Positions 8,109-14,837 of a stretch of DNA of 14,996 bases are shown in pieces. The first letter of the stretch is position 1. Each line of letters begins with the position of its first letter. The stretch spans positions 1-14,996 of the forward strand of contig CBDUCN010000106.1 in the NCBI GenBank assembly GCA_965365655.1. The letters are read 5' to 3'. The notes below the pieces were generated by a model. It was not told the DNA's origin and did no database searches. It saw nothing but the letters and a program-made list of their open reading frames with translations. The DNA is from JBFHNV01 sp965365655. Its GTDB lineage: Bacteria > Pseudomonadota > Gammaproteobacteria > HK1. The position numbers and the translations under genes were made by a program.

Positions 8109-8706
8109 ACGCCCGGGTGAGATTCGGGGTGGCATAGCGGAAATGCCGCTCCGTAGCGGTGTCACGCTGCCTGGTCCCGCCCTCGCACCAGGGGCCTGGC
8201 ATCCCGCCGGGGAGCCCTGGCGACTAGCCTCAGGCTCACTGCCCGGCCATCCGACAGCCGCCCCGCCCCATGCCTCCGGGCAATCTCGACCTCGTCGGCC
8301 CCAAGCTCGGCCAGCAGCCGGGGAACGGCGACCGTGGCCCGGGCCAGTCATCTCCGAACTTCCCTCGCCCACGACGCGGCGAACCTCGAAAGCGCCTGCA
8401 GCACGAAACGCGCGGGAACGACGACCTACCCACGGCTCGTCACCGAGAACTCCCCGCACTCCCGGGCCAGTGGCACTGTGCTGCGCCGCAGAACCTAGGG
8501 TCCGCAACCGCCCCATCACGGCCGCCTGCGCAATGTCGGAATTCTTTACAGGAGGCGCTGCGCGGCGCCGCGGTGTTTTCCTAACCGTATGTTGCGGGCC
8601 CATTTTTCCTTTTGAGCGCGAATCTTGCATCGCAATTCACGACAGCCCTGCGCGGCTCGACGGCCGACGCTGGCGAAATGGACCTGAGGCATTGAGGAGG
8701 GGCGTG
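8109..8706. other. gene-poor stretch before PEP-CTERM gene
   Basis: No convincing gene is seen in these roughly 600 bp. Open frames exist on both strands but are low-complexity, Arg/Pro/Gly-rich products of high GC. One minus-strand frame (about 8460-8200) reads somewhat more protein-like, with VPRLLAELGADEVEIARR and ARFVLQALSRFAASW. It is interrupted by two stops, so it may be a decayed gene of unknown identity. The last 130 bp (8575-8706) are less GC-rich, with T-runs near 8602-8615, and probably hold the promoter of the downstream gene. No clear -35/-10 pair stands out. Confidence 0.5.
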
Positions 8707-9333
8707 ATGGCCCTCAAGACGGCATCCGAGTGGCGTGGACGCGTTCTCGCGTCCGGGTTCGCGATCCTGGGGCTGATGGCATGGGCGGCGGAGCCGGCAC
8801 GGGCCGTGCCCGTACCGTTCGGTTCGAGCTTCTACGACTTCGTCGCGGTGAACGACCCCTTTACCGGGAGCAACAACAGCTGGGCGACCGCGAGGGCAGC
8901 GGCGGAGACTATGGTCTTCAACGGCGTCAACGGTCACTTGGCGACGATCACCTCGCAGGCGGAGAACGACTTCCTGTTCACCTTGGCCAGCGGTCAGTTC
9001 ACCGGATTCGCAGGTGCGTGGCTAGGCGGAAAGTCCCCCGAAGGTTGGCTCGTGGGCCCGGAGGCCGGCCAGGGATTTACGTTCACGAACTGGGCAGGAA
9101 TCGAGCCGAACAACAACGGTTTTGCCTACATGAGCATCGGGACCGTCTTCTCCCCGGGGCAGTGGGCCGATGACTCGGGGGTGCAGGGCTTTCCCGACCC
9201 GAACCTCGACCCCGTCGTCGGGTACTTCGTCGAGTTCCAGCGGCCTGTCGCCGCGACGGCGCCGGGCACGGTCGCCCTTTTCGGCATCGCCGTCGTCGCG
9301 GCGGGGTTGTCGCGCCGGCGACGCCCCCGCTGA
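8707..9333 (+). CDS. secreted C-type-lectin-like PEP-CTERM protein
   Basis: This 208-aa protein starts at ATG 8707, chosen for GAGGAGG 6 nt upstream and a clear signal peptide (residues 1-33, ending PARA before VPVPFG). Residues about 40-178 resemble a C-type lectin-like domain: SWATARAAAE, GHLATITSQAENDFL, GAWLGG, NWAGIEPNN (an EPN calcium/sugar-site motif) and GQWADD (in place of WND). It has no cysteines, so the usual disulfides are absent. The tail APGTVALFGIAVVAAGLSRRRR is a sorting signal of PEP-CTERM design (motif, membrane helix, arginine cluster), but the PEP motif is degenerate. It is probably exported and processed by an exosortase encoded elsewhere; a sugar-binding or surface-matrix role is inferred. 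Confidence 0.8.
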   Translation: MALKTASEWRGRVLASGFAILGLMAWAAEPARAVPVPFGSSFYDFVAVNDPFTGSNNSWATARAAAETMVFNGVNGHLATITSQAENDFLFTLASGQFTGFAGAWLGGKSPEGWLVGPEAGQGFTFTNWAGIEPNNNGFAYMSIGTVFSPGQWADDSGVQGFPDPNLDPVVGYFVEFQRPVAATAPGTVALFGIAVVAAGLSRRRRPR

Positions 9334-9350
9334 CAACCGTCATCGGTACG

Positions 9351-9482
9351 CGGCGGGCCACCCTCGCGCAGGCACTTGCGCACCGTGTTGCGCGATATCT
9401 CGAGCTCCTCGGTCATCGCCCGGATGCTCTTCCCCTGCCTGTGCAAGACCTCGATGGTCACCGTCTCCTCCAGCGTCAGCAT
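9351..9482 (-). pseudogene. IS21-family transposase istA, 5' fragment
   Basis: From ATG 9482 (GGGAG about 8 nt upstream) the minus strand reads MLTLEETVTIEVLHRQGKSI and continues RAMTEELEISRNTVRKCLREG. This is the N-terminal helix-turn-helix typical of IS21 IstA. Recognisable homology ends after about 44 codons, near 9351, only about 18 bp from the stop of the PEP-CTERM gene. The catalytic DDE domain and istB are absent. A full IstA is around 400-500 aa, so this is a remnant left by a deletion. The open frame continues leftwards antisense to the PEP-CTERM gene, but that part is not transposase-like. Confidence 0.8.
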
Positions 9483-9549
9483 CGGCTGGCTCCCAAACCC
9501 TGGAGCCACCCCGGCGTGCCCGGGCTGGCCCCAGGGTCAGGGAGGCAGC

Positions 9550-9701
9550 TGTGAATCGGCGCGGTGAACTGACCCCGGATCGGCGTCGAGACGCAGCCCC
9601 GTCTGAGCGACGAGTCGTCGCCGATGATCCATCCGTTACGGAGACCTGGAGGGACCACCGTTGCGCGCCGATCCGGGGGCAACGGCACCCGCCGATTCAC
9701 A
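9550..9701. mobile_element. 152-bp miniature element with TG...CA inverted ends
   Basis: The left end (9550-9585) and the reverse complement of the right end (9666-9701) match at 28 of 36 positions. The first 12 bases (TGTGAATCGGCG) and last 13 (CCCCGGATCGGCG) are identical. Ends of the TG...CA type fit the IS21 family, whose istA remnant lies 68 bp to the left. The 80-bp core has no gene. No obvious target duplication is seen (flanks GGCAGC and CTCCC). It may be a deletion derivative or MITE mobilised by an IS21-type transposase. Confidence 0.55.
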
Positions 9702-9791
9702 CTCCCGACTCCACCGCCTGGGCGGCAATCCAGACATCGTTCGTCGGAAACGGCGAGCCGCGACTCGCGTATCCGCCTGCGCGGACGAGCA
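9702..9791 (-). pseudogene. VapC-type PIN toxin, C-terminal fragment
   Basis: In one minus-strand frame the peptide YASRGSPFPTNDVWIAAQAV followed by ESG matches the conserved late part of VapC-family PIN-domain ribonucleases (the PTND-WIAA block with an active-site Asp). It ends exactly where the 152-bp element begins: its last codon and stop (GTG TGA) are made by the element's TGTGA tip. No VapC N-terminus or VapB antitoxin is recognisable between here and cydB. The fragment is therefore a toxin gene relic broken by the element. Confidence 0.6.
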
Positions 9792-9929
9792 GCGGCACGG
9801 GTAGCGGTCGATAAGTGACTCGCCGACCGCGAGGCCGTCGTCCGACAAACACACGGCCGCGCTTCCCGATGCGCGCCTGCGGACGGTGAGGTCGGGTCGA
9901 TACGCGCGGGCCGTCGCAGCACCCGGGGT
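9792..9929. other. intergenic remnant downstream of cydB
   Basis: These 138 bp between the vapC relic and the cydB stop contain no supported gene. Weak GC-rich inverted repeats occur (for example GGCCG/CGGCC on the minus strand near 9830-9855), but no T-run marks a clear terminator for cydB. Confidence 0.4.
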
Positions 9930-10946
9930 TCAGTCGTAGGACAGCGCGCGCGCCTTGCCGCCGAACACCCGGTAGACGAACACGGTGTAGCCGACGATCA
10001 CGGGCAGCACCACGACCGTGCCGGCGAAGATGATCAGCAGCGATTCCGGTGCGCTGGCGGCTTCCCACATCGTGAGCCGTTCCGGCACCACGAAGGGCCA
10101 GAAGGAGTACGCGAGCCCGACGAAGCACAGCGCGAAGATCGCGACGCCGCACCCGAACGGCACCCGCTCGCCGCCCGCACCGCCACGACCGAGGCGGCCG
10201 AGCGCGACCCACGCCGCGGCGAACAGGATCGCGGTCAGCAGCGGCACCGGCGCCAGCCACAGCAGCTCGGGCAGCGAGAACCAGCGCGCGAACACGCGAT
10301 CGCTCACCAGCGGCGTCGTCGCGGAGATCGCGATCGCGCCGAACGCGGTGAACCGCAGCGCGCTGCGCGCCCAGCGCACGGCGCCGGCCTGCAGCGCGCC
10401 GTCCGTCTTGACGATCAGCCACGCGGCGCCGATGAAGCAGTAGGCCGCGACCATGCACAGCGCGACCAGCGCCGCGAAGCCCTGGGCCCCTGCCCCGCCG
10501 TCGAAGCCGAGCACGTAGCGACCCAGCATGTAGCCCTGGCTCAGCGCGGCGAGCAGTGAGCCGCCGACGAAGGCGCGATCCCAGTGCGGCTTGTATGCCG
10601 GCGCGGACTTCGCGCGGAAGTCGAAGGCCACGCCGCGCAGGATCAGCCCGACCAGCATCAGCGCGACCGGCAGGTAGAGCGCCCCGAGCACCATGCCGTG
10701 CGCCTCCGGAAACGCGACCAGCAGGATCCCGACGCCGAGCACCAGCCAGGTCTCGTTCGCGTCCCAGAACGGGCCGATGGACGCGATCATCATGTCGCGC
10801 TGCGCGTCCGGCGCGAGCGCCGAGAGCACGCCGACGCCGAGGTCGAAGCCGTCGAGCACCACGTACGCCAGCACCGAGAGCCCCATCAGGCCCATGAACG
10901 CGACCGGCAGCCAGCCGCCGTCGGCGAGCGACTCGAGCCCGGTCAT
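9930..10946 (-). CDS. cydB: cytochrome bd quinol oxidase subunit II
   Basis: This 338-aa polytopic membrane protein is the non-haem-ligating partner of CydA in the bd-type terminal oxidase. Conserved blocks are LDGFDLGVG (about 31-39), GPFWDANETWLVLG (about 58-71) and RGVAFDFR (104-111), with about 8 further hydrophobic segments. Its length is below E. coli CydB (379) and fits CioB-type subunits. The ATG at 10946 overlaps the cydA TGA as ATGA, so the two are translationally coupled. No small cydX-like frame follows. The complex oxidises quinol and reduces oxygen to water with high affinity and no proton pumping. Confidence 0.96.
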   Translation of the reverse strand: MTGLESLADGGWLPVAFMGLMGLSVLAYVVLDGFDLGVGVLSALAPDAQRDMMIASIGPFWDANETWLVLGVGILLVAFPEAHGMVLGALYLPVALMLVGLILRGVAFDFRAKSAPAYKPHWDRAFVGGSLLAALSQGYMLGRYVLGFDGGAGAQGFAALVALCMVAAYCFIGAAWLIVKTDGALQAGAVRWARSALRFTAFGAIAISATTPLVSDRVFARWFSLPELLWLAPVPLLTAILFAAAWVALGRLGRGGAGGERVPFGCGVAIFALCFVGLAYSFWPFVVPERLTMWEAASAPESLLIIFAGTVVVLPVIVGYTVFVYRVFGGKARALSYD

Positions 10947-12322
10947 GTGGCGAGCTCCGCGTCGTGCCCACGGCGCACGGACCGTGCGCCGCCGGCCCAG
11001 CGAACCGCCTCGTCGCCCGGGCCGGCATCGCCGCGTGCACCTCGCGCGAGGCGGTACAGCGTCGCGACGAAGGCGGTCAGCAGCAGCGCGTACAGCGCGA
11101 GATACATCGCGAGCGAGGTCGCGACGTGGCCGGCGGGCACGCCCGCGACGGCGTGCGCGGTCTCCAGCACGCCGTACACCAGCCAGGGCTGGCGCCCGAT
11201 CTCGGTGACGTACCACCCGGCCACGGTCGCGACCCACCCGGAGAAGGTCATCGCGACCAGCGCGCCGCCGACCGCGCGCGACACCTCGCCGCGGCGGCGG
11301 ATCTGCCACGCGGCCGTCCACGACACGACCAGCATCAGCACGCCGATGCCGACCATCACGCGGAAGCCGAAGAACAGCGGCGCGACGGGCGGATGCTCGC
11401 CGGCGAACGCGTCCAGGCCGGGGATCTCGCCGTCGGGATCGTGCGTGAGGATCAGGCTCGCCGCCTTCGGGATTCCGATCGCGAAGTCGTTCTCGCGCGC
11501 CTCCTCGTCCGGGATCGCGAACAGCAGCAGCGGCGCGCCGCGCTCGGTCTCCCAGACGCCCTCGATCGCCGCGATCTTCGCGGGCTGGTGCTCGAAGGTA
11601 TTCAGGCCGTGCAGATCGCCCGCGACGATCTGGAGCGGAATCAGGAGCGCGCCGAGCATCGCCCCGGTGCGCAGCGTGACGCGGACGTCGTCGCCGCGAT
11701 CACCGCGCAGCCAGCGCCACGCCGAAATCCCGGCCAGCAGGAACGCGACGGTCAGGCCGGAGGCCAGCAGCATGTGCGCGAGCCGGTACGGCATCGACGG
11801 GTTGAAGACGATGGCCAGCCAGTCCACGGCGTGCGCGCGCCCGTCCACCATCTCGAAGCCGGCGGGCGTGTGCATCCACGAGTTCAACGCGAGGATCCAG
11901 AACGCGGAGGCGGTGGTGCCGGCGGCCACCAGCAGCGTCGCGAGCGTGTGGACGCGGCTGGAAACCCGGCGGTGGCCGAAAAGCATGATGCCGAGGAAGG
12001 CCGCCTCGAGAAAGAACGCGGTCAGCACCTCGTAGGCCAGCAGCGGCCCGGCGATGTTGCCCACCGTCTCCATGAAGCCGGGCCAGTTGGTGCCGAACTG
12101 GAACGACATCGTGATGCCGCTGACCACGCCCAGCGCGAAGCACAGCGCGAACACCTTCACCCACAGCCGGTAGGCGTCCATCCAGCACGGCTCGCCGCTG
12201 CGCGCGAACCGCAGCTTGAACCAGACCAGCACCCACGCGAGCGCGATGGTGATGGTCGGAAACAGGATGTGGAAGGTGATGTTGGCCGCGAACTGGATGC
12301 GGGCCAGGACCAGGGCGTCCAT
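10943..12322 (-). CDS. cydA: cytochrome bd quinol oxidase subunit I (short Q-loop)
   Basis: This 459-aa protein carries the three haems. His18 (FAANITFHILFP) and His183 (RLAHMLLAS) correspond to haem ligands, as does the Met of FRVMVG (323). Glu98 and Glu106 lie in the AYEVL...FFLEAAFLG helix. The quinol loop has GLNTFEHQPAKIAAIEG (Lys249, Glu254) and is short, and GRQPW is at 376-380. E. coli CydA has 522 aa with a long loop, so this is the short-loop, CIO-like form often linked to cyanide tolerance. The start ATG 12322 has GGAGG 7 nt upstream; an in-frame ATG at 12391 was rejected because the extension lacks family similarity. No clear FNR/ANR box is seen upstream. Confidence 0.97.
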   Translation of the reverse strand: MDALVLARIQFAANITFHILFPTITIALAWVLVWFKLRFARSGEPCWMDAYRLWVKVFALCFALGVVSGITMSFQFGTNWPGFMETVGNIAGPLLAYEVLTAFFLEAAFLGIMLFGHRRVSSRVHTLATLLVAAGTTASAFWILALNSWMHTPAGFEMVDGRAHAVDWLAIVFNPSMPYRLAHMLLASGLTVAFLLAGISAWRWLRGDRGDDVRVTLRTGAMLGALLIPLQIVAGDLHGLNTFEHQPAKIAAIEGVWETERGAPLLLFAIPDEEARENDFAIGIPKAASLILTHDPDGEIPGLDAFAGEHPPVAPLFFGFRVMVGIGVLMLVVSWTAAWQIRRRGEVSRAVGGALVAMTFSGWVATVAGWYVTEIGRQPWLVYGVLETAHAVAGVPAGHVATSLAMYLALYALLLTAFVATLYRLARGARGDAGPGDEAVRWAGGARSVRRGHDAELAT

Positions 12323-12530
12323 CGGCGTGCCTCCTCGTGCGTGGAGCGCGATGCAGGCCCGGATATGCGGGACGAGCACCGCGCTGTGCATCCCACGCTA
12401 CCCGCGCGGCCCGCGGCCGGCCGCCGGATGGACGAGGCGGATCAATGACTTGCGCGGGGATCGCGTTACCACGCGGTAAGCCGGCGCGGCGCGCGGCGCG
12501 TTCACGGGTCGGGCCGGGCGGGGTCCAGCG
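12323..12530. other. cydA upstream region
   Basis: This is the proximal part of the intergenic region between divergent cydA and the DUF1674 gene. It is very GC-rich with no gene. It has one FNR-like half-site (ATCAA at 12441-12445) but no full TTGAT-N4-ATCAA. It also carries the inverted repeat listed separately at 12466-12479. The cydA promoter could not be placed with confidence. Confidence 0.4.
12466..12479. promoter_or_regulatory. inverted repeat TTACC-N4-GGTAA, possible operator
   Basis: TTACC (12466-12470) and GGTAA (12475-12479) form a perfect 5-bp inverted repeat with a 4-bp spacer, in the divergent cydA / DUF1674-ftsH gap about 145 bp upstream of cydA. The symmetry suggests a dimeric regulator site; the protein is unknown. 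Confidence 0.3.
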
Positions 12531-12533
12531 GAG

Positions 12534-12620
12534 GACACAAAATGTCTATGTTTTGTCTACATCTAGGCCTTGCGACGCTCGACATCCATGGATAGTGTCG
12601 AGTTTGTGTCTAGATTTATC
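12534..12620 (+). promoter_or_regulatory. AT-rich regulatory island upstream of DUF1674-ftsH
   Basis: This roughly 85-bp island is much richer in A+T than its flanks. TGTCTA occurs at 12543, 12554 (11 bp later, one helical turn) and 12607. GACACAAA (12534-12541) and TTTGTGTC (12603-12610) are a perfect 8-bp inverted pair enclosing the island. CTCGACA...TGTCGAG (12578-12602) is a 25-bp imperfect palindrome. A weak promoter TTGCGA (12570) / TAGTGT (12593), 17-bp spacer, overlaps the palindrome. The layout suggests a regulated promoter for the downstream pair. Confidence 0.5.
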
Positions 12621-12649
12621 GCCGCTGCCATTCACAGGAGTGCACGACC

Positions 12650-12844
12650 ATGACTCGCCCGTTCCAGAGGCTCTCCGCGTGGGCCCTACGCCGCGCCGCC
12701 CGCGCCGCGTCCCCGATGCCGGCGACGCCGTCCGGCGCGTATCAGCGCCGCGAGGCGTACCGCCACCACCCGGGCCAGGCCGGGGTCGAGCCCACCCGCT
12801 TCGGCGACTGGGAATACAACGGACGTTGCACCGATTTCATTTGA
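12650..12844 (+). CDS. DUF1674 / SDHAF4-family small protein
   Basis: This 64-aa protein has a disordered, Arg/Ala/Pro-rich N-terminus. Its C-terminal signature EPTRFGDWEYNGRCTDF matches the DUF1674 family, whose eukaryotic member SDHAF4 (Sdh8) assists flavinated SdhA during succinate dehydrogenase assembly. The bacterial role is not well settled. The start ATG 12650 has CAGGAG 9 nt upstream; the stop TGA is followed by a 49-bp gap to ftsH, so the two are probably co-transcribed. No sdh genes are visible. The conserved tail is convincing; the functional transfer is inference. Confidence 0.75.
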   Translation: MTRPFQRLSAWALRRAARAASPMPATPSGAYQRREAYRHHPGQAGVEPTRFGDWEYNGRCTDFI

Positions 12845-12893
12845 AGTCGCGCCTGCCGACCCGATGTGAGGTGCTGCTCACGAAGGAATCCAG

Positions 12894-14837
12894 ATGAACG
12901 CCAACCCTCTGCTGCGCATCGGTCTCGTGGTGCTCGCCACCCTCACGCTGATGCAACTCCTGCCGAACCCCGGGGCCGGACCCGCCCCGGCAACCGTGCC
13001 GTACTCGGAGTTCCTGGCCGCCGTCGACGACGGCCAGGTGCAACGCGTGACGCTCGAGGGGCGGCGCATCGTCGGCCAGCGTCAGGACGGACGCCCCTTC
13101 ACGTCCTACGCTCCCGATGACCCGGGCCTTGTTGGCGACCTGCTGGACGCCGGGGTCGTGTTCGACTCCAGGCCTGCGCCCGAGCCGGGCATCCTCGGGC
13201 GCCTGCTCGTGTCGCTGCTGCCGTTCCTGCTGCTGATCGGCGTGTGGGTCTGGTTCCTGCGCCGGCAGATGGGCGGCGGCGCCGGCGGCGGACCGTTCGC
13301 GTTCGGCCGTTCCCGGGCGCGTCAGATCGAGGGCTCGAAGGTGAGCGCCCGCCTGTCGGACGTGGCCGGCGTCGACGAGGCCAAGGAGGAGGTCGGCGAG
13401 CTCGTCGACTTCCTCCGCGACCCGACGCGCTTCCAGGGGCTCGGCGGGACGATCCCGCGCGGCGTGCTCATGGTCGGGCCGCCGGGCACGGGCAAGACGC
13501 TGCTCGCGCGGGCCATCGCCGGCGAGGCGGGCGTGCCCTTCTTCACCGTCTCCGGCTCGGACTTCGTCGAGATGTTCGTCGGCGTGGGCGCGTCGCGGGT
13601 GCGCGACCTGTTCGCGCAGGCGAAGAAGAACGCCCCGTGCATCGTCTTCGTCGACGAGATCGACGCCGTGGGCCGGCGCCGCGGCGCCGGAATGGGCGGA
13701 GGACACGACGAGCGCGAGCAGACGCTGAACCAGATGCTGGTCGAGATGGACGGCTTCGAGGGCAACGAGGGCGTGATCGTGATCGCGGCGACCAATCGCC
13801 CGGACGTGCTCGACCCCGCGCTGCTGCGCCCCGGCCGCTTCGACCGGCAGGTCACCGTGCCGCTCCCCGACGTCACGGGACGCGCGCGCATCCTGCGGCT
13901 GCACATGCGCAAGGTGCCGCTGGACGCGGACGTCGACCCGGCCGTCATCGCCCGCGGCACGCCCGGTTTCTCCGGTGCCGATCTCGCAAACCTCGTGAAC
14001 GAGGCGGCGCTGCTCGCCGCGCGCTCCGGACGTGACGTCGTCGACATGGACGTCCTCGAGCGTGCGAAGGACAAGATTCTGATGGGCGCCGAGCGCCGCA
14101 CGATGGCCATGAGCGACGACGACCGGCGCCTGACCGCCTACCACGAGGCCGGGCACACGATCGTCGGCCGGCTGGTTCCCGAGCACGATCCCGTGCACAA
14201 GGTCAGCATCATCCCGCGCGGCCGGGCGCTCGGCGTGACGCTGTTCCTGCCCGAGAGCGACCGCTACAGCGCGTCGCGGCGCCGGCTCGAGAGCGAGCTG
14301 TCCACACTGTTCGGCGGACGCGTTGCCGAGGAACTGGTTTACGGCGCCGACGCCGTCACCACCGGCGCGAGCAACGACATCGAGCGCGCCACGCGCATCG
14401 CGCGCGACATGGTGACGAAGTATGGCCTGTCGGAGACGCTGGGCCCGCTCAGCTACGACGAGGACGAGGGCGAAGTGTTCCTCGGGCGCCCGGTCACGCA
14501 GCGCACACAGATGTCGGACGAGACCGCGCGGCGCATCGACGAGGAGGTGCGCGCCATCGTCGATCGCAACTATGCGCGCGCGCGGGGCATCCTCGAGGAC
14601 CACCGGGCCGTGCTGGATGCGATGGCCGAGGCGCTGATGGCGCACGAGACCCTCGACAGCGACCAGATCGACGTGCTGATGGCGGGCGGCATGGTGCCCC
14701 CGCCGGACGTCGACGGTGACGACCACGACGGCCCGTCCGCGCACCCCGCCGGTGACCGGAAGGGGCGCCGGCGCCCGTCGCGCGTCGGGCCGCCCGTGGC
14801 TCAGCACCGCGAGGCTTCGCATCGCACCCCACGCTGA
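12894..14837 (+). CDS. ftsH: ATP-dependent zinc metalloprotease FtsH
   Basis: This 647-aa membrane-anchored AAA+ protease degrades damaged membrane proteins and short-lived regulators. TM1 is about 7-24, the periplasmic domain 25-100 and TM2 about 101-122. Walker A GPPGTGKT is 195-202, the pore loop MFVG about 227-230, Walker B VDEID 253-257. The second region of homology is ATNRPDVLDPALLRPGRFDR. The zinc site is HEAGH 417-421 with Asp495. The C-terminus is a Pro/Arg/His-rich tail. The start ATG 12894 has AAGGA upstream. All catalytic residues are present. The usual rlmE, folP and glmM neighbours are not seen on the sequenced sides, so this may be an extra copy, possibly stress-related. Confidence 0.97.
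   Translation: MNANPLLRIGLVVLATLTLMQLLPNPGAGPAPATVPYSEFLAAVDDGQVQRVTLEGRRIVGQRQDGRPFTSYAPDDPGLVGDLLDAGVVFDSRPAPEPGILGRLLVSLLPFLLLIGVWVWFLRRQMGGGAGGGPFAFGRSRARQIEGSKVSARLSDVAGVDEAKEEVGELVDFLRDPTRFQGLGGTIPRGVLMVGPPGTGKTLLARAIAGEAGVPFFTVSGSDFVEMFVGVGASRVRDLFAQAKKNAPCIVFVDEIDAVGRRRGAGMGGGHDEREQTLNQMLVEMDGFEGNEGVIVIAATNRPDVLDPALLRPGRFDRQVTVPLPDVTGRARILRLHMRKVPLDADVDPAVIARGTPGFSGADLANLVNEAALLAARSGRDVVDMDVLERAKDKILMGAERRTMAMSDDDRRLTAYHEAGHTIVGRLVPEHDPVHKVSIIPRGRALGVTLFLPESDRYSASRRRLESELSTLFGGRVAEELVYGADAVTTGASNDIERATRIARDMVTKYGLSETLGPLSYDEDEGEVFLGRPVTQRTQMSDETARRIDEEVRAIVDRNYARARGILEDHRAVLDAMAEALMAHETLDSDQIDVLMAGGMVPPPDVDGDDHDGPSAHPAGDRKGRRRPSRVGPPVAQHREASHRTPR

Noticed and set aside
8207..8216. Direct repeat of the tRNA-Asn 3' end (CCGGGGAGCC) as an attachment site
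   Set aside because: A 10-base match is short for such GC-rich DNA, lies only about 150 bp from the tRNA, and encloses no integrase.
8613..8629. Sigma-54-like -24/-12 element before the PEP-CTERM gene (GAGCGCG-N4-TTGCA)
   Set aside because: The TTGCA half is good and the spacing fits, but the invariant GG of the -24 element is AG, so it is too degenerate to call.
7947..8630. Minus-strand open frame ending in RTADLVINSHPLYQLSYRG
   Set aside because: That conserved-looking tail is the antisense translation of tRNA-Asn. The rest is low-complexity and lacks family features.
8143..8706. 188-codon upstream extension of the PEP-CTERM frame
   Set aside because: The extension is Pro/Arg-rich with no family similarity, while the ATG at 8707 has a strong Shine-Dalgarno and begins a proper signal peptide.
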